Positions 43,448 through 53,800 of a DNA stretch of 64,000 bases are shown piece by piece (position 1 is the first letter of the stretch; every line of letters starts with the position of its first letter). The stretch is taken from positions 167,026,479 to 167,090,478 of the forward strand of contig OY821519.1 in NCBI GenBank assembly GCA_963682025.1. The letters are read 5' to 3'. The DNA is from Cordilura impudica (lineage: Eukaryota; Arthropoda; Insecta; Diptera; Scathophagidae). The notes below the pieces were generated by a model. That model did no database searches, was not told the origin of the DNA, and saw only the letters and a program-made list of their open reading frames with translations. Made by a program: the position numbers and the translations under genes.

Positions 43448-43981
43448 AAAAAAAAATTTTAAAAATAAGAACATAAATAAACATACTGGCACAATAATGT
43501 TCTTTTAGATATAATTTAACATAAGCAAAAGTAGCAATTAAGTCAAACAAACAATTATGTAAATATATTCTATATGTTAATGAAATTTTTATTTAAGGTG
43601 TTATCATTTAATAAAGTGTAGAATTACAGAACAAAATTTTTTTATATGTTAATAAAATTATAATTATTAATGACAGGCGCATATAATATTACGTATGAGA
43701 ACAAAGTGTCATATGTATAAAATGAATATAACACAAATGTATACACATAATGATTCATATTTATAATACACAGTAGAATTATATACATAGTAGCTGACAT
43801 TAAAGATCAGTATAATCTTAATACAATTACTAGAACAATGAAAACGTATATATAAGCATTACATTAATAAAAATATGTATAGGATAACAAAACGTGTGGT
43901 ATGCATACAATAATATACACAGTAATCCTACAATCTCTTTTGAACTTGAAGAAATTGTATGATTCCTCTTAAGGGCGGTGG
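43448..43981 (+). other. 3' noncoding region and polypurine tract of mdg1-like element
   Basis: 534 nt of AT-rich DNA without a supported gene or env. It ends in a purine run, AAGGGCGGTGG (43971-43981), directly before the LTR. Confidence 0.65.
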
Positions 43982-44654
43982 TGTAATGTATGCATACTAT
44001 AGGGCATTCACTTAGTGCATGAATGCAGATCATAGAGTATTTGAACAACCACTTGACATACATGTGTTGACCAGAAACGTTGCAATGTGAGAATGCACGT
44101 GTTGGGTTCTACTATAAACATTGCGATCAATGAATGGGTATATGGCATGGTGTTGTCAGTAAACATACCAAAGCCAAAGATAAATAAAAGAGTATCTGAT
44201 TTCAAGTGCATGCATGACGGCAACACAAAGCAAATACGGAAACGTATGTTTTGTGTATTCGATATTGTCGCACTTGACATATTGAAATACTTAATATTGA
44301 GACCACCCATTTAACGTTGATGCAAGCAGTGTGGTTAACACAAGTGTTTCACACATGTGTGTCATAGAGCGGATTTACAAAGGTCGCTCACTATGCTGCG
44401 TAAGCACTTAGGATTTAAGAGAAAATCTATGTATAATTTAAGAGAATATTTTTGTAAAATTATAGTTAGTATTTTAGTATATAAACCTGCCACATTTTAG
44501 TTTTAAATCAATCTTGTTCTAACGTCTAGAGTAACAGTTGTTCTGACATAGAACAACTTAGAAAACAATAAAGATTAAATAAAAATAAAATAACAATAAA
44601 AAAAATATGTTTTAATTAAAAAACAAAAATAATAAGAACACCTAACTTATTACA
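43982..44654 (+). repeat. 3' LTR of mdg1-like element
   Basis: 673 bp, beginning TGTAATGTATGC and ending CTTATTACA. It has a TATA box (GTATATAAACC, about 44478) and A-rich AATAAA signals (about 44565-44600). The 5' partner is not in the window, so age cannot be estimated. The right end is followed at once by minisatellite DNA. Confidence 0.75.
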
Positions 44655-44970
44655 GTATATTGGTGGCAGTCGGCTTTATCGGCTGCGTATATCGGTGGCA
44701 GTCGGCTGGGTCGGTGTTCGGCTGCGGATATCGGTGACAATCGGGGTTATCGGTGGTCGGCTGCGTATATCGGTGACAGTCGGCCGTATCGGTGGTCGGC
44801 TGCTTATATCGGTGGCAGTCGGCTGTATCGGTGCTCGGCTGCGTATATCGGTGGCAGTCGGCTGGGTCGGTGTTCGGCTGCGTATATCGGTGGCAGTCGG
44901 CTGGGTCGGTGTTCGGCTGCGTATATCGGTGGCAGTCGGCCGTATCGGTGGTCGGCTGCTTATATCGGTG
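44655..44970. repeat. Minisatellite 1, unit about 39 bp
   Basis: About eight tandem copies of TATATCGGTGGCAGTCGG followed by CTGGGTCGGTGTTCGGCTGCG, with variants. The unit is 39 bp in the regular part (44805-44960). The first copy abuts the LTR end and contains TTGGTGGCAGTCGG, at the position where a primer-binding site would lie after an LTR. GC-rich compared with its surroundings. Confidence 0.85.
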
Positions 44971-45548
44971 AAACTAACTACGAACAGTCAGCTTAGGGCC
45001 GCTGTGTAAGATACGAACAGTCAGCGTAAGGTCGCTGTGTAAAATACGAACAGTCAGCTTAGGGCCGCTGTGTAGAATACGAACAGTCAGCTTAGGGCCG
45101 CTGTGTAGGAATGTGAACAGTCAGCTTAATTCCGCTGTGTAAAATACGAACAGTCAGCTTAGGGCCGCTGTGTAAAATAGGAACCGTCAACAGAGGTCGC
45201 TGTGTAACTAACTACGAATAAGCGTAGGGCCGCTGTGTAAAATACGAACAGTCAGCTTAGGGCCGCTGTGTAAAATACGAACAGTCAGCTTAGGGCCGCT
45301 GTGTAGGAATACGAACAGTCAGCTTAGGGCCGCAGTGTAAAATACGAACAGTCAACTTACGGCCGCTGTGTAAAATACGAACAGTCAACAGAGGTCGCTG
45401 TGTAACTAATTACGAACAGTCAGCGTAGGGCCGCTGTTGAAAATACGAACAGTCAGCTTAGGGCCGCTGTGTAAAATACGATCAGTCAGCTTAGGGCCGC
45501 TGTGTAAAATACGAACAGTCAACAGAAGTTGCTGTGTAACTAACTACG
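44971..45548. repeat. Minisatellite 2, unit about 33 bp
   Basis: About 17 tandem copies of AATACGAACAGTCAGCTTA followed by GGGCCGCTGTGTAA, interspersed with a shorter variant (CAACAGAGGTCGCTGTGTAA then CTAACTACG). It follows minisatellite 1 without a gap; the unit sequence is different. Confidence 0.85.
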
Positions 45549-45685
45549 AGGGAGATGACCGAGGTCGTTCGCCCTTAAATTTAGGCGTTAGGATCTATTT
45601 CACTGAATAGTAAATATTTCACTTTAATAGTAAATTGTCCTTACACGGAGTCTTGTCGTAGATCCGACTTCAACTCGGTTACAAA
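45549..45685. other. Unassigned 137 bp between minisatellite and errantivirus B
   Basis: No gene seen. It may be leader of a second mdg1-like copy whose body is gone. The right edge is the abrupt truncation of errantivirus B integrase, with a shared AACGAACCT at the junction. Confidence 0.4.
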
Positions 45686-46192
45686 GGTTCGTTGTCGATG
45701 ACAATATATTTCGGTACACCATAAGAAAATAGTATTTCCCTAAGAGGTCTCCTAACATCTTCTGTCGATTGTCCCTTTAGTAATTTTGTCTGAACATACT
45801 TTGAAAATTTGTCAATCGATGTTAGTACCAATTTTTTGTCTGTGGAAAAAATGTCAAGGTGGACTGTGTGGCCAGGATGAGTTGGTATAGGTGTCTCTTC
45901 TAACTCAGGCGTATTTGGATGTCCGTCATACTTATTTTTCTTACAAGTCGAACATAGTTTTATGACCCTTTTAATTTTATTTGCCATTCCTGGAAAATAA
46001 TATTTTTCCATAAGTTGCAATCTCTTTTCTTTCTCGTTGCGATGAGCCCTATTATGTGTTTCTACAATTATATTTTCTTGATCGTTTTCTGACGTTATGT
46101 CATCAACTACCAATTTTGTAAATCGACATTTATAACTTGAAAAGTGGTCTGGATAAATTGTTTGAATTTTCCCCATTATTGGTTCAGGAGTT
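45679..46192 (-). pseudogene. pol: Errantivirus B integrase, truncated
   Basis: Open from the linker through the zinc finger (HNRAHRNEKEKRLQLMEKYYF...CSTCKKN) and the core Asp in HLDIFSTDKK and in IVIDNEP. The frame is lost 5 bases after NEP, before the catalytic Glu, where the element is truncated. It has the intact A run that copy A lost. Confidence 0.85.
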
Positions 46193-46330
46193 TTTATACC
46201 ATTAATAACGGACGGATTTAGATACTTTTTTAGAATTTCTGTAAGTTTTTGTTCATCTATGAGGTTAGGTTTGGTTATAAGGTGTCGGTGATAGCCTGGG
46301 ATTATGATTTTAAATTGGTAAGTGGGTGTT

Positions 46331-48260
46331 TCACCTATGGAAAAAAATTTGGCTCTTAAATACGTTTATTGGGGTTTCCATGCTCGGAATAAGATCTTGT
46401 GGAGAGCTGTCACTGCTGTGCACCGTTCCTGATAAAGAATTTATTCCAGTCACTGGAGGTCTAGAAAGCGCGTCTGCTACTACATTACTTCTACCAGGTT
46501 TATATTTCATTTCATAATTGTATTCTTCTAATATAGCTTTCCATCTTTTCATTTTACTATTATTATTTTTTGTGCTAAGTCAGCTGTTGATGATCTGTAA
46601 AGATGATAACTTTAGCTGACCCATACAAGTAATTCCTAAGGTTTCTTAATGCCCATATTATAGCAAGCATTTCCTTTTCATTGGCTGCGTAATTTTCTTC
46701 TGCTTGTGATAGAGTTCTAGATATGAATGCTATTGGCTGATCATCCTGACTTAAGACGGCTCCTAGTGCTACATTAGAAGCGTCAGTTGTCAACTGAAAT
46801 TCTTTTTTAAAATCAGGATATGGGAGAATTACTTTTCTAGAAACTAAGGCATTTTTTAGTGAATCGCTGGCGTTTGTGGCTTTATTATCCATTCCAATTT
46901 TCCTACGGTTTGATTCAGATTTGGAAATCGTACCTGCATCTCCTCGCAATAATTTAGTTAGAGGTTTTGCTAAGTCCGCGTAACCTTTTATAAACCTTCT
47001 ATAATATCCTGAAAGGCCTAGAAAGAACCGGAGCTCTTTAAGTGTGGTAGGATAAGCAAAAATTACTATTGCTTCGACCTTTTTGGGGTTTGATTTTACT
47101 CCATTGTAAGAAACAATGAATCCCAAGAACTCTACCTCCTCTTCAAAGAATTTACACTTGTCCAACTGGACTTTCATATTAGCAGCATTAAGTGTTTCAA
47201 AAATGTCATTCAAGTGTTTAAAATGTGCTTTTTCGTCTTTACTAAAGATAATTATATCGTCAATATAAACGTAGCATGTTTTGCCAATTTCTTCCCTGAG
47301 GATATCGTCCAGCGTCCTCTGAAATATGGACGGTACGTTTTTCAACCCAAATGGGAGTCTTGTAAATTCATATTTACCATATTTACCATTATTAAAAAAG
47401 CCGTTTTCTCTATATCCTCTTCTCTAAGAGGTATTTGATGAAATCCACTCTTTAAGTCTATTACAGTAAAATATTTATTACCTCCTAAATGTGAGAGAAC
47501 TTCATTTATCTCGGGAATGGGATAGCTATCTGGTATTGTAATCGAATTTAATTTTCTGAAATCTATGACCAGTCTATATTTTTGTCTACCTGAAGCATCT
47601 TGTTTCTTTGATACAATCCATATAGGCGAGTTATAAGGTGAACGTGATGGTCTTATTATCCTATCTTTTAATAATTTATTAATTTCCTCTTCCACTACTC
47701 CTTTCATGGCCATTGGGTAAGGATAATTTCTGGTATAAGTTCGTATGTCCGTGGAAGTACGTATATCACCAACAACTCTTGTTGTATGGGATCTGCAAAT
47801 AAACTCTTATGGTGGTTTACAATGTTTTCGAGAGATCTTTTTTGGTTTTCGGAAAGGTGTTCCATCCTAATTTCTATATTGTTGACATCTTGGGAAATGT
47901 ATTGGAATATTGGAATATTTATTCCCCCTTTTACCGTAGAATAATTCTTTGAAGTATAAAGCACGGCCGATAATTCTTTTAAACTAATGTTGCCTAATAT
48001 CCCATCGAAGGTTCTTAATCCTGGTAAGATAAAGAACTTTATGGTTACATCATTGATGCTAAACATATTTAAGAGAACATGATGCGTAATTTCTACATTT
48101 CCTGCAATAGATTTTGCACTAAATTTTTCCTGATTAGGTCTATGGTTTGTGACTAAATTAGGTTTTATATAATTCTTATTACTACCGGTATCTAAAAGGA
48201 ATTTGAGAGTTTGTCCGTTCCTCGTTCTAACTTGAAAGTATGGTAACGAGGAACTATTTA
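46331..48260 (-). pseudogene. pol: Errantivirus B pol: protease, reverse transcriptase, RNase H (broken)
   Basis: The protease Asp-Thr-Gly is at 48184-48192 (LLDTGSNKNYI). RT pieces: RLVIDFRKLNSITIPDSYPIPEI and GFHQIPL (47713-47342), then the YIDD motif and YYRRFIKGYADL (47345 down). A small duplication near 47370 (repeated TTTACCATA) shifts the frame between them. RNase H is complete here (TTDASNVALGAVLSQ, ENYAANEKEMLAIIWAL), unlike copy A, but a shift near 46577 separates its end (DALSRPP). The pre-RT linker is also broken near 47710. Confidence 0.85.
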
Positions 48261-48542
48261 ACCAATAAAATTAAGATCGTTCAGTAAGTCTTCCTGTGCG
48301 TAATCTGTTGTTATGGAATCGTTTTTCTTAGTTTCGAGATCTTCAGGTTAATGCTCGAACATCTCAAGTCCGCTGTTGGTAAATTCCCTATAATATTCGT
48401 CCATTTCTGTTATCCCCCCAACTGCGCCTTCTTCTTGGGCATATTCACAATCTAATGGAACCTGGTCTAATTGCCGTTGAGTTGCCTCATTGTCGGCTAC
48501 CACATGAAAATTCCTTTGGAGTTTGTTGATTGGACCTTGAAA
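48261..48542 (-). other. Errantivirus B gag-pol junction
   Basis: Short frames with stops (near 48347 and 48272) lie between the gag stop and the protease. No further domain recognised. Confidence 0.5.
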
Positions 48543-49710
48543 TTAGCCCCCAGCTGGTCTCTTAGAAACTTGGTTAACTGGTGGTCTGTTTATAAAATTA
48601 ATGTGCCTTGATTGGATATATCTATCCACGTCCATAGGTTCTACTCTAGGAGTTGGTTTTTGATAACTCGGTGTTGAATACTGGGGTTTACTATATTGGT
48701 TCGGAAAACCGATTTGGTTTCCTTGATTAAATTGTGGTCTTGGGCTAAAATTTTGATAACCGGTTGGCCTAAAAATTGTGTTACGAGTATAATTTGGGTT
48801 ATAATTTGGTATAGGACCATTACGGGGTGACAATGGTGGTCTGTTATTTGTCATACCACCAACGTAAGCGAACTCAGGAAAGAATTTCTGTCGATTACCA
48901 AAAAATGAATTGTTTACTCCAATTCTGTCTTTCTGGATATTACCTCTAGATATTTGTCCATGAGCGTAATTCATACGAAATGTCATATTATCCAATTTTA
49001 AACAAATGTGTAATGCTTCGGGCAAAGAAGTTGGTTCACGCACGCTAACCAACCGTGGAAGATCACCATTTAAACCTCTAACAAATGTATCCAGGGCTTT
49101 ATCCCTGTAAATATTTGTCATTGAGCGAAGGCTTCCTTCGTCTAGAATTAAACCTGATACTTTATAAAGTATCAGCGAAAGATGTTGATAGACAGCTTGA
49201 TAAAATTCAGTTATACTCCTATTGATCTGACACAGAACTGTCATTTGATATTCTAAAGACATTTCTTCATTCGGGGCCAATCTAAGGGTGTTCTATACGA
49301 TTCTAATGCAGTATCTGCATCCCCAGTAATTTTCGTCCTTATAGTATGTAAAATTGCATAATATCGACCTGTTCCCTTAAGGCTGGAGTATAGGTCTAAC
49401 ACTCTGTCGACGGATTTTCACCTGGAGTTGAACTCACCTGGTTTTCCAGAAAATTCCCTAAGTGATTTTATTATGTCTGGGACTTTGTCTAATTCTCCTA
49501 ATTCTGTCGTAACTGCACCTATAGGTTGGTCAAAACCCTCGTCTGAGAGATAATCTGAAGGCGTTTTCAATGCTTCGTTAATTATTTCAATAATCTGGTT
49601 CCTCTGAATTTCGTTTAGTCCAGTTACGTTTTTGGCTGTTGTCCCACTTGTAGACACTGACAATGTCCTCTCAGTCTTTCCGAGAGTTGTTCAATTGTTT
49701 CGTCCGGCAT
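48543..49710 (-). pseudogene. gag: Errantivirus B gag (frameshifted)
   Basis: ATG at 49710 (MPDETIEQLSERL); a 1-nt shift soon after moves to the frame SVSTSGTTAKNVTGLNEIQRN (49663-49418). The capsid part with FVRGLNGDLPRLVSVREP lies in 49280-48543, after another break near 49300-49420. The C-terminus is Pro/Asn/Gln-rich (PNYNPNYTRNTIF, PMDVDRYIQSRH) and ends at 48543. Errantivirus Gag lacks CCHC knuckles, as here. Confidence 0.8.
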
Positions 49711-50002
49711 TTTGTTTCAAGGAGAAAATTGGATTGTTAAAGTGAATTTAAAAATCAGGTCTTATTATTTTTTAACAAAAATACAATGAGGACTTTATAC
49801 GCAAATTTTTAAAAGGCTAAAATTTAATTATGTTAACAAAAATAGAATGAAAAAAAATTTTTTTTTTAGAGGACTAAAATTTAATTTGGTTTGGTCACTA
49901 TTTTTCTTTTCTTGTTTTTTTTACATTGATATTTTATATAAAATTGTTCTTGCATTAATAACAGCATCTCGTACTTCGATGATTTCAGGAGCTTTATCCG
50001 GT
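49711..50002 (-). other. Errantivirus B leader, part next to gag
   Basis: AT-rich untranslated DNA; the leader continues at 59108-59978 beyond the nested BEL element. Bases 49998-50002 (ccggt) are one copy of the target duplication of that insertion. Confidence 0.75.
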
Positions 50003-50832
50003 TGTTCAATTCTTCACAAAGAATTGCGTTTATTTGTACGTCAGTATGAATTTCGTTTATTTGTACGTCAGTACATTTGCTAAAGTAACAAACATACTTA
50101 CATACATCTGAAACTATGAAAATAACCCTGAATTATTGGTTTCCATTACTACATAAGCTGGGTTAATAAGCTTGAAATACAGTCAGCAATTCTTTTGTTC
50201 ATATGTACAAACATATTGACATACATACAAAGTTATGATCACATTTAAACAATTGTCGCTGACTGCATTTCTGGGGTTTGTTAACTTTGTTGCTTATGCT
50301 AAATTGCATATTTTATTTATTTTAATTTTATTTTATTCAAACAATTGTCGCTGACTGCATTTCTGGGGTTTGTTAACTTTGTTGCTTACACTAAATTGCA
50401 TATTTTATTTATTTTAATTTTATTTATTCAAACAATTATTGCTGACTGCATGTCTGGGGTTTGTCAACTTTGTTACTTATGCTAAGTCGCATATTTTATT
50501 TTACTTTTATTTTCTGTTATTTATGATTTAATTAGTATATAAGCTTGAAACTTTTTATAAATAAAAGAGAGATAACAAACCAACAGAACAAGTTTTTTCT
50601 TTCAAAACCATATAACCAAGTTCAAGTGCTTGTGTTATGATATAGAATTGTCTTGGTGTTGCTGTCTAGACAAGCCCCTAAACAATAACATTTTCCCTGT
50701 AACCAAGTTCAAGTGCTTGTGTTATAATACAGAATTGTCTTGGTGATATTGCCTAGACAAACTCCTTAATATAACATTTTACCAGGTTGAACAAATTAGT
50801 ACAACCCTATCCAAAAATCAAGGATAAAAACA
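50003..50832 (+). repeat. 5' LTR of BEL copy 1
   Basis: TGTTCAATTC...GATAAAAACA. Upstream part: three tandem blocks of 90 bp starting at 50251, 50341 and 50431 (ACAATTGTCGCTGACTGCAT...). A TATA box (GTATATAAGC) is at about 50537. Further on, an 87-bp unit occurs twice (TTCAAGTGCTTGTGTTAT at 50621 and 50708). The repeats look like promoter and transcript-start modules. Confidence 0.92.
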
Positions 50833-50834
50833 TT

Positions 50835-50852
50835 GGTGACCCCGACGTGATG
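50835..50852 (+). other. Primer-binding site of BEL copy 1, overlapping the gag start
   Basis: GGTGACCCCGACGTGATG, the site type usual in BEL/Pao elements, begins two bases after the LTR. Its last bases are the gag ATG (50850-50852). Confidence 0.8.
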
Positions 50853-53800
50853 GCTACAAACACCCCTATGAACCAACTCGCTGCAGCCCAGCTCGCTACA
50901 GGTGAAGGAATCCAGCCCATCATCCGAAACTTTAAAAAGGACTCGGCTATAAGAAAAACCTGCCAGTACTATGAAGATCGGATCAAACGACTGGAAGCGG
51001 CATGGGCTGAGTTTGAAATCAACGACAATAAAATACGATGTCTCGAGAAGCCAGCACTAGACCACAAATACTTCACCGAGAATTATTACGATAAAATATC
51101 GGAAATATCAACAACCTACCGAGAAATATTTGAAGCAGCTATGGAAACTCCAAAGGACATTGGTCAAAAAACGACAATCAGTGATCCTAAACCGCCACCT
51201 AGAACCAATTATGTTGACGATAATTCATCCGCAAACACTATCTTACTAAATCCCTTGATCAGAAGACAAAATGCCATGATGAACTCACTCAAACGATTAT
51301 TTACCACAGACCCAGCAGCAACCAACATACAGCTGAAGGAAAAACTATGGGCACAAATTCAAGAATTGCATTTCTCAGTATGGGAATCCAGCACTGACCC
51401 ACTAAAAGAAGGGTATAATATGGAAACCTACCTCAATTTAGAAAAATTAATTATTGAAAATTTTAAGCTATCGTCACGAAGCCCAGAACAAGGTAGCGAT
51501 TTCCAGCAAACCAACGTTCTTCCACTACCAAAGGTTACAATCCCAAAATTCAGTGGAGACTATGTAAAATGGAGAGCCTTCTCCGACCTATTCACTCAAT
51601 TGGTGGACAACCAGCAAGTTCCAAAGGCACAAAAGATGTGGTATCTCAAATCAATTTTGGGAGGAGAAGCTGAAAAATTAATCAGCCATCTGTCAGCTAC
51701 TGCAGACAACTACGCGACCGCTTGGACACTACTAGAAGAGCGCTATGACAATCAGCGCATCATTGTCTCAACCATAATGCAACAGTTGCTGGATCAACCT
51801 AATGCTGGACCATCAGCTGCCGCCATAAAGGCTCTACACGATACAACACAAGAATGTCTGCATGAACTAAACAACATCGGAATTGACACGACCTCGTGGG
51901 ACCCCATATTGTTTCACACCTTGGTAAGGAAACTAGATCGGGGTACTCTTGTTCTGTATGAGAGGACCATTCAAAATCCAAAGGAACTACAAAGTTTCAA
52001 GGACTTCCTGAAATTCCTTGAAACTCGATTTCAATCCTTGGAAGCAACAAACCAGAAGGAGAAATCCTCTAAGATATGCGCTTCTGCAACATCAGCCAAT
52101 AAAACAGAAATCACATGCCCACTCTGCAAAATTGACCAACACCCACTGTACCGGTGTCAAAGGTTTCAACAACTACCGCCACATGGCCGCCTGAATTTCG
52201 TTCGGAGCCAGAAACAGTGCATAAATTGCTTAAAATCAGGGCATACAGTAAAATATTGCAAGTCAGGGCCTTGCACGATATGCAAGAAAAGGCACAACTC
52301 GCTGCTTCACATGGAAAACTACACCCAATCATTAAAACAAGGATCATCAAGCCATAAAACACCCCAGATGACACCATCAGCAACAAACACTCCAAATGAA
52401 AACTTCAGCAAGGCACCAGCCAGCATTCCAGAAGCATCATCATTAACGGCAGCAAGCGGGCACGTATCCAACTCATACGTTCTTCTCAGCACAGCTATAG
52501 TAAAAATCAAAACTGACATAATGGAGGTTGAATGTCGCGCATTACTTGACGCCGGATCACAAGTAAATTTGATCACAGAGCGTTTAGCAAAACGACTTAA
52601 CATTGCAAAACAGCCATCATCAATGAACATTAAAGGACTCGGTAATTCCAACACCAAAACACGACACCGGGTCAATGTTTCTCTGCATTCCCGAATTAAT
52701 GGGTTTTCAACTCGCTTGGAGGCACTCGTCTTGCCTCAAATCGTCGCACCACAACCATCACAATTTGTCAACACTGACGATTGGTCACTACCAAAAAACC
52801 TGACATTAGCTGATCCAGCATTTAATAAACCCGATAAAATCGACATATTGCTAGGTGCAGAACACTATCTCCAATTGCTCGCAATTGGGCAAATAAAACT
52901 ATCTCCACACCTTCCGACTTTACAGAACACAGTCTTGGGCTGGATTGTAGCAGGAAAAATAGATAATAAACCTTCAACAGAAGCATTTTCTGGAATATGC
53001 ACCGAAGATGAAGGCCTCGAAGCCTCCATCGCTCGACTTTGGGAATTAGATAAAATCAAATCAACTACAAAACCACTATCAGTAGCCGAGAAACAATGTG
53101 AAGAGCATTTTGCCCAAAACACAACAAGAAACAATCAAAACCAGTTTGTCGTCCGAATACCATTTCATCAACACCCGAATATTCTAGGCGACTCACATGG
53201 AATTGCTCTTAACCGATTTTTCGCTCTCGAACGACGTCTGCAAAGGAACGCGGAACTGAAGGCCAAATACATTCAATTTATGGACGAATATGAATCTATG
53301 GGGCACATGACAAAATGGGAACCAAAAACCAAGGTCTCCCCAAGCTACTACATCCCACATCATTGCATATTGAGGCCTGAAAGTTCAACTACAAAGCTCA
53401 GGGTAGTCTTTGATGCATCAGCCAAAACCTCATCAGGACACTCTTTAAATGATCTGATGTTCACGGGACCAACACTACAAAGCGACCTATTCTCGATACT
53501 CCTGAGGTTTCGAATGCCAAGATTCGTCTTCACCACCGACGTAAAAAAAATGTATCGACAAATATTAGTTGCTCCCGAAGATCGTCAACTTCAGTTAATA
53601 ATTTGGAGAAGGGACCCCACAAATCCCATTAACTACTTTCAACTCAACACAGTTACATACGGCACCAGAGCTGCTCCCTACTTAGCAACAAAATGTCTAG
53701 AGCAGTTGGCTACAGAAAACGAGACACGTTATCCCCTGGCTTCCATGTTTCTCAAAGAAAATTTTTACGTGGATGATGGCCTGGGTAGTTTTGATAGCAT

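Larger units (their letters stand above)
38164..44654 (+). mobile_element. mdg1/412-like LTR retrotransposon, main part
   Basis: Contains the end of a small membrane ORF, gag, pol with a -1 frameshift signal, integrase, a 3' noncoding stretch, a polypurine tract and a 3' LTR starting TGTAATGTATGC. The RT/RNase H sequence (KFPLTRLDDILDKLGRAKYF; RKFVAFCNYYRRFIKNFA; SSELTRIRLELSDYDF) is of the mdg1/412 lineage. Two single-base lesions (about 38985 and 42275), the missing 5' end and the BEL insertion make it inactive. Confidence 0.85.
45686..50002 (-). mobile_element. Errantivirus copy B, internal part (gag, pol)
   Basis: Minus-strand gypsy-type element of the same family as copy A. The 5' LTR and leader are at 59108-60530; the young BEL element is inserted in the leader at 50003. 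The 3' part (integrase end, env, 3' LTR) is absent, cut at about 45686. Confidence 0.87.

Noticed and set aside
44695..45009. 104-codon frame with Val/Gly/Arg-rich 13-residue repeats
   Set aside because: It is the translation of the 39-bp minisatellite, whose unit is a multiple of three; no start context or flanking coding sequence.
44655..45548. Regular repeats as a CRISPR array
   Set aside because: The units are contiguous minisatellite copies without unique spacers, in a eukaryotic genome, next to an LTR.
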